A stretch of 12,684 nt of DNA. Origin: Desulfobulbus sp. GTDB taxonomy: Bacteria > Desulfobacterota > Desulfobulbia > Desulfobulbales > Desulfobulbaceae. The stretch spans positions 1-12,684 of the forward strand of contig JAUVLX010000070.1 of assembly GCA_030600525.1 (NCBI GenBank). Reading direction: 5' to 3'. Position 1 is the stretch's first letter, and each line of letters starts with the position of its first letter. The notes under the pieces were generated by a model, which worked only from the letters and a program-made list of their open reading frames with translations, did not search any database and was not told the origin of the DNA. Made by a program: the position numbers and the translations under genes. This document shows, in pieces, positions 6,335 to 12,684 of the stretch.

Positions 6335-7766
6335 AATAACATCAGCAGAGTATAAAAAAGTAGCAGGTCATTCCATCGCAGATCCGGTGCTGCAGTCAGC
6401 ACTGGAAAGTCTCCAGTCACGGCTCGGCCCTGCAACACAGAACCTTTACCAGAACCTCCCGGAAGGACAGGAACTGAGAAAGACAGCGCACGGGTACCGG
6501 CGTAAAGCAATCGATAATTTAGATATTCTTCTGGAAACCCTGGCTGATAATGTTCATAAAAATGGTGGCCAGGTTCATTTTGCAGCAACTGATGAGGACG
6601 CTGTAGACATCTGCCTAGCCATAGCCCGCACCCACAATGTGAAAAAAGTGGTCAAAGGTAAATCCATGGTCACCGAAGAGATCGGCCTCAATCATGCCCT
6701 TGAAGAGGCGGGCATTGATGTTGCCGAAACTGATCTTGGTGAATTCATCATCCAGCTCGCAGGCGAAAAGCCTACCCATATTGTTGCCCCTGCCATTCAT
6801 AAGACCAGGCAGCAGATTGGCAGACTTTTTTCAGAAAAACTTGGCACTCCCTATACTGAAGATCCGCCCACCTTGACCTTTGATGCACGCAAGGCGCTGC
6901 GCCAGAAGTTTTTTACTGCTGATATGGGCATTTCTGGATGTAATTTAGCCTGTGCTGAAACCGGACATATTACTACGGTTTCCAACGAGGGGAACATCAG
7001 GATGTCCACGACCTTGCCCAAAGTGCATGTGGCCTTCATGGGGATGGAGCGGATCGTGGCCAATCTGGAAGAACAGCAGTCTCTCCTTCGGCTGATGTCC
7101 ATGGGAGCTGCTGGGCAACAGATCGGCGGTTATGTGAGCTACATCGGAGGGCCTGCAGCCGAAGATCATTGCGATGGTCCCGAGGCTTTCCATCTTATTA
7201 TAGTAGATAATGGCCGTTCAAAAATTCTTGCCGATGAAGAGTTTCGAGAGATGCTTTGTTGTATTCGCTGTGGAGCCTGTTTAAATGTTTGTCCTGTCTA
7301 CGGGAAAATTGGCGGACATGCCTATGGATCTGCCTATACGGGGCCTGTCGGTGCGGTTGTAACTCCGCTTCTTTTTGGGGTGAACAATGCTGCTGACTTA
7401 TGCACAGGGGAAACTTTGTGTGGAGCCTGCCGCCAGGCCTGTCCTTTGGAAATTAATCTGCCAAGGATGCTGTTGGCCTTACGGGCAAAACTTTCTGAAG
7501 GGGATCCCAAGTGGGAGGTTCAGCCAAAAGGGAAGTTTGAAAAACTCATGTTTGAAGCATGGCAGAAAATTATTCAGCGGCGCAAAGTGTATAATGGCTT
7601 TTTGAAAATTGGTTATGTGCTGCAGAAAATTTTGCCTGGACAAGATGGTATGATCCGTCGTCTTCCTTTTCCGTTTAACGGCTGGACCAATAAGCGAAAC
7701 TTAAAGCCTTTGGCAGCCAAGACCTTTATGCAGAGATGGAAAGACAGAGCGGGAGGAAAACCGTAA
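6327..7766 (+). CDS. lutB: Lactate utilisation protein LutB (LUD domain plus ferredoxin-type cluster domain)
   Basis: The central 479-residue subunit of LutABC. The N-terminal two thirds is a LUD domain (KGKSMVTEEIGLN, ETDLGEFIIQL, GISGCNLACAETG, SNEGNIRMSTTLP). The C-terminal part holds Cys312-x2-Cys315-x2-Cys318-x3-Cys322-Pro and Cys365-x2-Cys368-x3-Cys372-Pro, expected to bind two [4Fe-4S] clusters that relay electrons. The three-cysteine second motif is also how I recall Bacillus LutB, so it is not a defect. Length matches the ~476 of Bacillus. The ATG at 6327 was preferred over the upstream in-frame TTG at 6300 because it follows AGGGA (6316-6320) and matches the usual N-terminus. It overlaps lutA by 8 bases and shares one base with lutC. 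Confidence 0.96.
   Translation: MSEITSAEYKKVAGHSIADPVLQSALESLQSRLGPATQNLYQNLPEGQELRKTAHGYRRKAIDNLDILLETLADNVHKNGGQVHFAATDEDAVDICLAIARTHNVKKVVKGKSMVTEEIGLNHALEEAGIDVAETDLGEFIIQLAGEKPTHIVAPAIHKTRQQIGRLFSEKLGTPYTEDPPTLTFDARKALRQKFFTADMGISGCNLACAETGHITTVSNEGNIRMSTTLPKVHVAFMGMERIVANLEEQQSLLRLMSMGAAGQQIGGYVSYIGGPAAEDHCDGPEAFHLIIVDNGRSKILADEEFREMLCCIRCGACLNVCPVYGKIGGHAYGSAYTGPVGAVVTPLLFGVNNAADLCTGETLCGACRQACPLEINLPRMLLALRAKLSEGDPKWEVQPKGKFEKLMFEAWQKIIQRRKVYNGFLKIGYVLQKILPGQDGMIRRLPFPFNGWTNKRNLKPLAAKTFMQRWKDRAGGKP
7751..7756 (+). promoter_or_regulatory. Ribosome binding site fixing the lutC start
   Basis: GGGAGG inside the end of lutB, 9 bases before the ATG at 7766 in a TAATG stop-start overlap. 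It rules in this start over the in-frame ATG at 7736. Confidence 0.75.
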
Positions 7767-8548
7767 TGCTTGGGCGAACGGAGTTTATCCAAACCATTAG
7801 CAAGGCATTGGGAAGAGGGGCGGCAAATCCTGCTGACACTGATATCTTTACCACATCTGCCTCGCCGGACCAGGAAGCAGTGCTTGCACGAATTAAGACA
7901 AGATCACCTGCAGAGAGAAAACAACTGAGGGGGATCATTGAGCAGGTAGCAGGTCCTTTGCACATTGATTTTCATCCGGAGGATAATCTGCAGGATATCG
8001 CAGGTTCCATTGGTCGTTTAATTCGTGATAAAGATCCGGAGTGGGGAACAGAGAAAAGTGTTGTTCGCTGGGATCATCCACTCTTGAGCCGTTTGAACCT
8101 GGAATCTCTGCTCGAGCTTGATGGCGTACCTCTCCATACTACTGATTCCGAAGCGATCGATAACGCTACAAAGGTTTCAGCAACTGAGCAGCAGGTAACG
8201 GTAAGGGAAAAGGTTGAAGCTTCTTTTATAGGTATTACCTCTGCTGATTATCTTGTTGCGGCTACTGCTACCCTAGCCATGCGAAGCAGACCTGGCCATG
8301 CCCGATCGGTTTCTTTGGTGCCTGCCATTCATATCGTGGTTGTTGAAGAAGAAAAACTACTGGCTAACCTGGAAGAGCTGTATACGCTTTTGAAGTGGGA
8401 TCCAAAAGAGCAGGCTCTAGGGTTGACCAATTGCCTTTCTTTGGTTTCCGGTCCCAGTAAAACAGGTGATATCGAATTAATTATGGTTCATGGTGCCCAT
8501 GGGCCAAGGGAATTACACCTGTTTATTGTTGCAGGGAAGGGAGAGTAA
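7766..8548 (+). CDS. lutC: Lactate utilisation protein LutC (LUD domain)
   Basis: The third LutABC subunit, 260 residues, a stand-alone LUD-domain protein. The N-terminal ~100 residues are variable. The C-terminal half has the LUD core: FIGITSADYLVAATATLAM, a LVPAIHIVVVEEEKL strand, the SGPSKTGDIE motif and the final GAHGPRELHLFIV. The adenine-dinucleotide or CoA-like binding fold of this family (shared with 5-formyltetrahydrofolate cyclo-ligase) is known, but its exact role in lactate oxidation is not established. It is slightly longer than Bacillus LutC (~240). The start at 7766 overlaps the lutB TAA by one base, implying coupled translation. The alternative ATG at 7736 would add ten residues with no better binding site. 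Confidence 0.94.
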   Translation: MLGRTEFIQTISKALGRGAANPADTDIFTTSASPDQEAVLARIKTRSPAERKQLRGIIEQVAGPLHIDFHPEDNLQDIAGSIGRLIRDKDPEWGTEKSVVRWDHPLLSRLNLESLLELDGVPLHTTDSEAIDNATKVSATEQQVTVREKVEASFIGITSADYLVAATATLAMRSRPGHARSVSLVPAIHIVVVEEEKLLANLEELYTLLKWDPKEQALGLTNCLSLVSGPSKTGDIELIMVHGAHGPRELHLFIVAGKGE

Positions 8549-8604
8549 AAAATCGCTGCAGCGCTAATACCTGTTAATTTTTTAAAATCACTCTTTCCAA
8601 TGAA

Positions 8605-9834
8605 ATGACCATGAATATCTCCATATACAGACTGATTTTTTCACCGCGGATGCTGGTATCCTTTCTCATGGGCTTTTCCTGTGGAGTGCCACTGCTGTTG
8701 ACCCTTTCTATACTCCAGGCATGGATGAAGGAAGAGGGGGTAGATCTTTCTGTAATCGGTTTATTTTCCCTGGTGGGGTTACCTTATACGCTGAAATTTT
8801 TATGGGCTCCGGCCCTGGATCGTTTTACCTTACCGTTTCTTGGTCGAAGGCGCGGCTGGTTGCTGGTGTTTCAACTGCTACTGATGGGTGCCCTGATCCT
8901 GCTTGGCATGACCAGTCCCAGTCAAACACCATGGTTAGTTGCACTGGCTGCCCTTTTGGTCACCTTTTTTTCTGCTTCCCAGGATATTGTTGTCGATGCC
9001 TATCGGCGAGAAGACCTTAATGACAACGAGTTAGGTTTGGGGAGTTCGCTGTATGTCAATGGTTATAGGGTGGGGATGTTGCTTGCAGGCAGCGGGGGTT
9101 TGATCCTTGCCGATTATTTTTCTTTTTCCCAGGTGTATTTGTTTATGGCTGCGAGTCTGGGCATCGGGATTGTTACTACCCTTTTGTCGAGAGAACCACG
9201 GGTGGAGGAAGCAGCGCCAACAAATTTTCAGGAATCCGTTGTCCAGCCTTTTGCCGAATATTTTAGCAGAAACGGTGCCTTGCTCATCCTCCTTTTTGTA
9301 CTATTTTATAAAATAGGAGACCAGATGGCCTCCACCATGACCATCCCTTTTTATTTAGATATTGGTTTTACCAAAACCCAGATCGGCACTGTTGCTAAAC
9401 TGTTTGGCTTTTGGGCAACCATTATTGGTGGTTTGGTTGGTGGTCTTGTTATTTTACGGACCGGCATTATTCGAAGCCTTTGGATGTTTGGTATACTCCA
9501 GGCTGTTTCCACCGCCGGTTTTTCTCTCCTCGCCATGATCGGTCCTAATCTTGGTGGGTTGGCAGCGGTTATTGCCTTTGAAAATTTGAGTGGTGGTATG
9601 GGCACAGCTGCTTATGTTGCCTATATGGCATCGCTGACCAATAAAAAATTCACTGCTACCCAGTATGCACTGTTGTCGAGTTTAATGGGAGTCCCCAGAG
9701 TACTGGCCTCAGCCCCCACAGGATTTATGGTCGAGTCCATAGGATGGGTTGGATTTTTCTTTTGTTGTACAGTGGTTGCCATCCCCGGCCTTTTTCTGTT
9801 ACATTGGGTGGCAAAATTGTATCACTATAAATGA
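8605..9834 (+). CDS. ampG: AmpG-like muropeptide permease, MFS superfamily
   Basis: A 409-residue inner-membrane transporter with about 12 membrane segments. AmpG imports GlcNAc-anhydroMurNAc-peptides from cell-wall turnover for recycling. The N-terminal signature is strong: MGFSCGVPLLLTLSILQAWM (22-41), IGLFSLVGLPYTLKFLWAPALD ending at Asp72, and LGRRRGW (79-85), followed by SASQDIVVDAYRR. It is shorter than E. coli AmpG (~490, with two extra segments), like many non-enteric homologues. A second ATG at 8611 is an equally good start; neither has a clear ribosome binding site. It lies 56 bases after lutC on the same strand with no terminator between, so read-through from the lut operon is likely although the function seems unrelated. 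The substrate is inferred from family only; a repurposed permease cannot be excluded. Confidence 0.88.
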   Translation: MTMNISIYRLIFSPRMLVSFLMGFSCGVPLLLTLSILQAWMKEEGVDLSVIGLFSLVGLPYTLKFLWAPALDRFTLPFLGRRRGWLLVFQLLLMGALILLGMTSPSQTPWLVALAALLVTFFSASQDIVVDAYRREDLNDNELGLGSSLYVNGYRVGMLLAGSGGLILADYFSFSQVYLFMAASLGIGIVTTLLSREPRVEEAAPTNFQESVVQPFAEYFSRNGALLILLFVLFYKIGDQMASTMTIPFYLDIGFTKTQIGTVAKLFGFWATIIGGLVGGLVILRTGIIRSLWMFGILQAVSTAGFSLLAMIGPNLGGLAAVIAFENLSGGMGTAAYVAYMASLTNKKFTATQYALLSSLMGVPRVLASAPTGFMVESIGWVGFFFCCTVVAIPGLFLLHWVAKLYHYK

Positions 9835-9889
9835 GAGTTTGTTTCTGTTTATAAATCAGGTTTTTTGTTCAAGGTCAGGTGAACTCTCA
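9832..9889. repeat. 8-bp inverted repeat spanning the ampG stop
   Basis: TGAGAGTT (9832-9839, including the stop codon) and AACTCTCA (9882-9889) are exact reverse complements 42 bases apart. With such a large loop and no T-run after it, it is not a standard terminator. It could be coincidental or mark a repeat boundary. Confidence 0.35.
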
Positions 9890-10018
9890 CTTCGTGGTAC
9901 ATGAAAAATTTCCCCAAAGGCATTAAAACAATATCGAAATCGTAACCGTTCACCAGGGGACGTTGTGTAACGAAAATACTCAGGTTCTGAACCATAAACG
10001 GTATTAACGTAACCTTTT

Positions 10019-10033
10019 AGCGGTAGCACCGCT
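10019..10033. repeat. Short perfect hairpin AGCGGT-AGC-ACCGCT
   Basis: A 6-bp stem with a 3-base loop just before the REPIN-like element and not followed by T residues. It may be part of the same repeat unit. Confidence 0.4.
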
Positions 10034-10038
10034 GTGAC

Positions 10039-10113
10039 AGGGTGGATAAGCGCAGCGCATCCACGCGGATTCCGATGCCTGGCATTGGTGGATGCGCTGC
10101 GCTTATCCGCCCT
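10039..10113. repeat. REP/REPIN-like element: two inverted arms of a GGATAAGCGCAGCGCATCC-type repeat
   Basis: Arms 10039-10064 and 10088-10113 are reverse complements over 26 bases with one difference (T10043 versus G10109, still a G-U pair in RNA), separated by 23 bases. Each arm also folds alone: GTGGAT and ATCCAC flank GCGC-A-GCGC with an AA bulge, the imperfect palindrome typical of REP sequences. Read on the minus strand, the right arm is preceded by GTAG, the tetranucleotide that often starts REPs mobilised by TnpA-REP (RAYT) transposases. Two inverted REPs form a REPIN. I recall near-identical arms scattered in many proteobacterial genomes, but cannot count copies here. Confidence 0.8.
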
Positions 10114-10206
10114 ACGTACTACAAATGATATTATTGCCGATAATTGTAATTTTACCGGCAGGTTTCACACATAAATAAGTATATTAAATATAGCCGACAA
10201 TACCCT

Positions 10207-11667
10207 ATGCCTCTACGAATCTATAATACCCTTACCCGCAAAAAAGAACTGCTGCAGCCCATAGAAGATAATCACGTTAAGCTCTACGTGTGCGGCATTA
10301 CCTCCTACGATTATTGTCATATTGGTCACGCCCGGTCAGCGCTTGTTTTTGACATGGTGGTCCGTTATTTACGTTACCGAGGTTATAAAGTTACTTTTGT
10401 TCGCAACTTTACGGATATTGACGACAAAATAATCAAACGGGCCAATGAGCAGGAGATTGAATCTGCAGCGCTAGCGCTGAGATTCATTGACGAATTTTAT
10501 ACGGATATGGACGCTTTGGGGACTGTCCGTCCAGATATAGAACCTAAAGCTACTGAACACATCGGTGAGATGACAGAGCTTATCCAAACCCTGATCGATA
10601 AAGACATGGCGTACCCTTCAGGGGGCGATGTGTATTATAGGGTGGATCGTTATGATGGGTATGGACGTCTGTCGGGCCGTTCTTTAGAAGATATGCAGGC
10701 TGGTGCCCGTATTGAAGTGAACGAACAGAAAGACAACCCCATGGATTTTGTTCTGTGGAAAGCTGCCAAACCTGGGGAACCCAAGTGGGAAAGCCCTTGG
10801 GGAGAAGGCAGGCCTGGCTGGCATATCGAATGTTCTGCCATGAGTAAAAAATATCTTGGTGCCAATTTTGATATTCATGGTGGTGGTAAGGATCTTATTT
10901 TCCCCCATCATGAAAATGAGATTGCCCAGAGTTGCGGTGCCTCAGGAACGGAGTTTGCAAACCTGTGGATGCATCACGGTTTTGTAACTATAAAAGATGA
11001 AAAGATGTCAAAATCCCTTGGCAATTTTTTAACCATCCGTGATGTATTGCAACAGTATAGCGCAGAAGAACTTCGATTGTTCATTTTTTCCACACAGTAT
11101 CGAAATCCATTAGATTTTTCAGAACATGCACTGCAGGATGCACGTGCTGGACTTGAAAGGATGTACGATTGTTTGGCCAGGATCGAACAGTTAGCAGCCG
11201 GGGAAGAGCAGGGCGCGCAGGTTGTAGGGCAGAAGGATCGAGAGAAATTGGAATCGATTGAGAAGCGCTTTCAGCATGCAATGGACAATGATTTTAACAC
11301 TGCCCAGGCTGTTGGACTGGTGTTTGATGCGGTTAAGACGCTCAACAAGGTGTTGCGATCTGTTGGCAGTCAAATTGGTACAGATGATTTTACTTTGCTT
11401 ACCAATACCGCAACTACCCTGCAGCAGCTTGGTGCCGTTGTTGGTATTCTTCAGCATGATCCTGTTGAAGTGATGCAGCAGAAGAAAGAGCAACTATTGG
11501 CCGCCATTGATCTGACTGAAACTGAAATTGCTGGTTTGATCGAAAAGCGCAACCAAGCTAGGGTTGATAAGGACTGGGCAACCAGTGACGAGGTTCGTGA
11601 CACATTGCTGGCAAGTAATATTGTGCTCAAAGATGGTCCGGAGGGAACAACCTGGGATGTGAAATAG
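10207..11667 (+). CDS. cysS: Cysteinyl-tRNA synthetase
   Basis: A class I aminoacyl-tRNA synthetase of 486 residues that charges tRNA-Cys with cysteine in the cytoplasm. The HIGH signature is at 38-41 and KMSKS at 266-270. The zinc site that selects cysteine is intact, with Cys29, Cys209, His234 and Glu238, almost the same numbering as in E. coli CysRS. The C-terminal anticodon-binding domain is present, with a DALR-type region rich in AxTLNKVL-like helices and the final WDVK. Length is normal (E. coli 461), with a modest C-terminal extension. The ATG at 10207 gives the canonical N-terminus MPLRIYNTLTRKKE, but there is no recognisable ribosome binding site before it, so initiation may be leaderless or rely on AT-rich sequence. 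Confidence 0.98.
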   Translation: MPLRIYNTLTRKKELLQPIEDNHVKLYVCGITSYDYCHIGHARSALVFDMVVRYLRYRGYKVTFVRNFTDIDDKIIKRANEQEIESAALALRFIDEFYTDMDALGTVRPDIEPKATEHIGEMTELIQTLIDKDMAYPSGGDVYYRVDRYDGYGRLSGRSLEDMQAGARIEVNEQKDNPMDFVLWKAAKPGEPKWESPWGEGRPGWHIECSAMSKKYLGANFDIHGGGKDLIFPHHENEIAQSCGASGTEFANLWMHHGFVTIKDEKMSKSLGNFLTIRDVLQQYSAEELRLFIFSTQYRNPLDFSEHALQDARAGLERMYDCLARIEQLAAGEEQGAQVVGQKDREKLESIEKRFQHAMDNDFNTAQAVGLVFDAVKTLNKVLRSVGSQIGTDDFTLLTNTATTLQQLGAVVGILQHDPVEVMQQKKEQLLAAIDLTETEIAGLIEKRNQARVDKDWATSDEVRDTLLASNIVLKDGPEGTTWDVK

Positions 11668-11722
11668 GTGTCGCTTGGTTGTCTGTAACCTGAGGTCGTT
11701 ATTTTAATCGTGAGGGAAAGGT

Positions 11723-12529
11723 ATGATTCGTCAACCAGTTGTTGCAAATCAATTTTATCCTGGAGATCCTGCGCAACTTGAACAAACCGTTGCCAGTCTC
11801 ACCCCTGTAGTTGATGAGAAAGAGAAAATTGCAGCAACTGCTGTGATTATGCCCCATGCTGGGTATGTCTATTCCGGTGCAACTGCTGGATTGACCATCA
11901 GCCGTGTACATGTCCCTGAAACGGTAATCATCCTAGGCCCAAATCATCACGGTCGAGGCGCAGCCGTTGCCTTAGGGACCGTTGATTGGGAAATGCCCAT
12001 GGGAACCGTACCGATTGACCAGGAATTGGCGGCACAGCTATTAAAGGTATCAACGATCATCACTGAAGATGAGCATGCGCATAACAGTGAGCATTCTTTA
12101 GAAGTGCAGGTGCCTTTTTTGCAATTCCTGCAGAAAAATCTACAAATAGTTCCAATTTGTGTGTCCCATATTTCCTACGCTGAGTGTGAGGTTGTGGCTA
12201 AAGATATTGCAACCGCTGTGCAAGCAGCCTCAAGACCGGTGTTGCTAGTGGCTTCTACAGACATGACCCATTATAAATCAAGAGAGCAGGCAGCCGCTCA
12301 GGATCACATGGCCATTGAAAAAATGCTGGCGTGTGACCCTAAGGGATTATATGAAACAGTCCATGCTCGCCAGATATCTATGTGCGGTGTTATTCCGACT
12401 GTGATAACTCTGCTGGCGTCACGAGAACTCAAAAGCAACAAAGTTGAGCTTGTCCGCTATACCGATTCAGGTGAGGCCAGTGGTGATACAAACCAGGTTG
12501 TTGGCTATGCTGGGTTAATTATCAGTTAG
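11723..12529 (+). CDS. amrB: MEMO1-family protein, AmmeMemoRadiSam system protein B
   Basis: A 268-residue cytoplasmic protein of the MEMO family, related in fold to non-heme iron extradiol dioxygenases. Motifs in order are MPHAGYVYSGATAG (His45), ILGPNHHGRG (His75), HNSEHSLEVQVPFLQ, STDMTHY (His183) and SMCGVIPT (Cys221). His45, His75, His183 and Cys221 correspond by alignment from memory to the metal-binding His49, His81, His192 and Cys244 of human MEMO1. Bacterial homologues often sit with an AMMECR1 protein (A) and a radical SAM enzyme, a set whose reaction I cannot state with confidence; neither partner is in this window. GAGGG at 11712-11716 lies 6 bases before the ATG. It follows cysS by 55 bases and is probably co-transcribed. 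Confidence 0.93.
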   Translation: MIRQPVVANQFYPGDPAQLEQTVASLTPVVDEKEKIAATAVIMPHAGYVYSGATAGLTISRVHVPETVIILGPNHHGRGAAVALGTVDWEMPMGTVPIDQELAAQLLKVSTIITEDEHAHNSEHSLEVQVPFLQFLQKNLQIVPICVSHISYAECEVVAKDIATAVQAASRPVLLVASTDMTHYKSREQAAAQDHMAIEKMLACDPKGLYETVHARQISMCGVIPTVITLLASRELKSNKVELVRYTDSGEASGDTNQVVGYAGLIIS

Positions 12530-12684
12530 TACCAATTCAGCAGCACCCCACCTGCGCACAATCAGACAGGAAAACAGAGCATTACTCTAGTTATCTAGCC
12601 TCCTTGCACGCATCTTGAGCACTGCCGAACAGTTACAGATCCCAGGATAAAGCCGAGGTTATTTGTTATTCGCTGAATAGTTCC

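Larger units (their letters stand above)
9835..10206. other. Gene-free region between ampG and cysS, rich in inverted repeats
   Basis: 372 bases without a credible coding frame. It contains an 8-bp inverted repeat, GGTTC-T-GAACC at 9983-9993, a short direct repeat CGTAACC (9941-9947 and 10008-10014), a 6-bp hairpin and a REPIN-like element. The last 90 bases before cysS are AT-rich with a small TGCCG/CGGCA dyad (10135-10139, 10156-10160). I see no convincing -35/-10 pair, no T-box leader and no clear ribosome binding site. The cysS promoter must lie here or further upstream. Confidence 0.7.

Noticed and set aside
7418..7445. LutB second cluster motif lacking one cysteine
   Set aside because: The three-cysteine LCGAC...CP form matches what I recall of Bacillus LutB, so it is the family norm.
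8549..8604. CGCTGCAGCG palindrome and T-rich run after lutC as a terminator
   Set aside because: The palindrome cannot form a stem longer than about 3 bp and the T-run is separated from it by some 15 bases.
10114..10206. T-box riboswitch upstream of cysS
   Set aside because: No T-box conserved sequence, specifier stem or terminator/antiterminator pair is visible, and T-boxes are rare in proteobacteria.
12530..12684. Minus-strand frame of about 29 codons entering from the right edge, and the 11-base repeat GCTGAATAGTT shared with 1980-1990
   Set aside because: The frame is too short and featureless to be assigned, and an 11-base match is expected by chance in a window this long.

Overview
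The window looks like chromosomal DNA of an anaerobic, hydrogen- and lactate-metabolising deltaproteobacterium (Desulfobacterota), most plausibly a relative of Desulfobulbus. This is inferred from gene content: a group 1 type [NiFe] hydrogenase with its maturation protease, a TRAP carboxylate transporter fused in one operon to LutABC, and moderate GC. No rRNA or other marker fixes the taxon. There is no tRNA, rRNA, CRISPR array, prophage or insertion sequence in the window.

Left part (1-2315). A [NiFe] hydrogenase large subunit enters from the left edge, missing its N-terminus, and is followed by a HyaD/HybD-type endopeptidase that should trim its C-terminal 15 residues. On the opposite strand, convergent with these, lies a small unrecognised protein with two membrane segments and a two-CxxC zinc-ribbon-like tail.

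Central part (2316-9834). A regulatory region with a strong sigma70-like promoter and two perfect dyads leads into dctP, then a strong intrinsic terminator, then dctQ-dctM-lutA-lutB-lutC with overlapping or nearly touching genes, and an AmpG-like permease 56 bases further on. The reading is a lactate (or related 2-hydroxy acid) uptake and oxidation operon: the periplasmic binding protein DctP captures the acid, DctQM imports it with a cation gradient, and the iron-sulfur complex LutABC oxidises it to pyruvate. The terminator directly after dctP probably lets the binding protein be made in excess of the membrane and enzyme subunits.

Right part (9835-12684). A 372-base gene-free stretch carries a two-armed REP/REPIN-like inverted repeat and other small hairpins. 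It is followed by cysS (cysteinyl-tRNA synthetase) and a MEMO1-family gene (AmmeMemoRadiSam system protein B). The last 155 bases hold nothing I can assign.

Nothing here is clearly a new system. The points most worth a second look are the operator/promoter and internal terminator architecture of the TRAP-Lut operon, the small zinc-ribbon membrane protein, and the solitary MEMO protein beside cysS.
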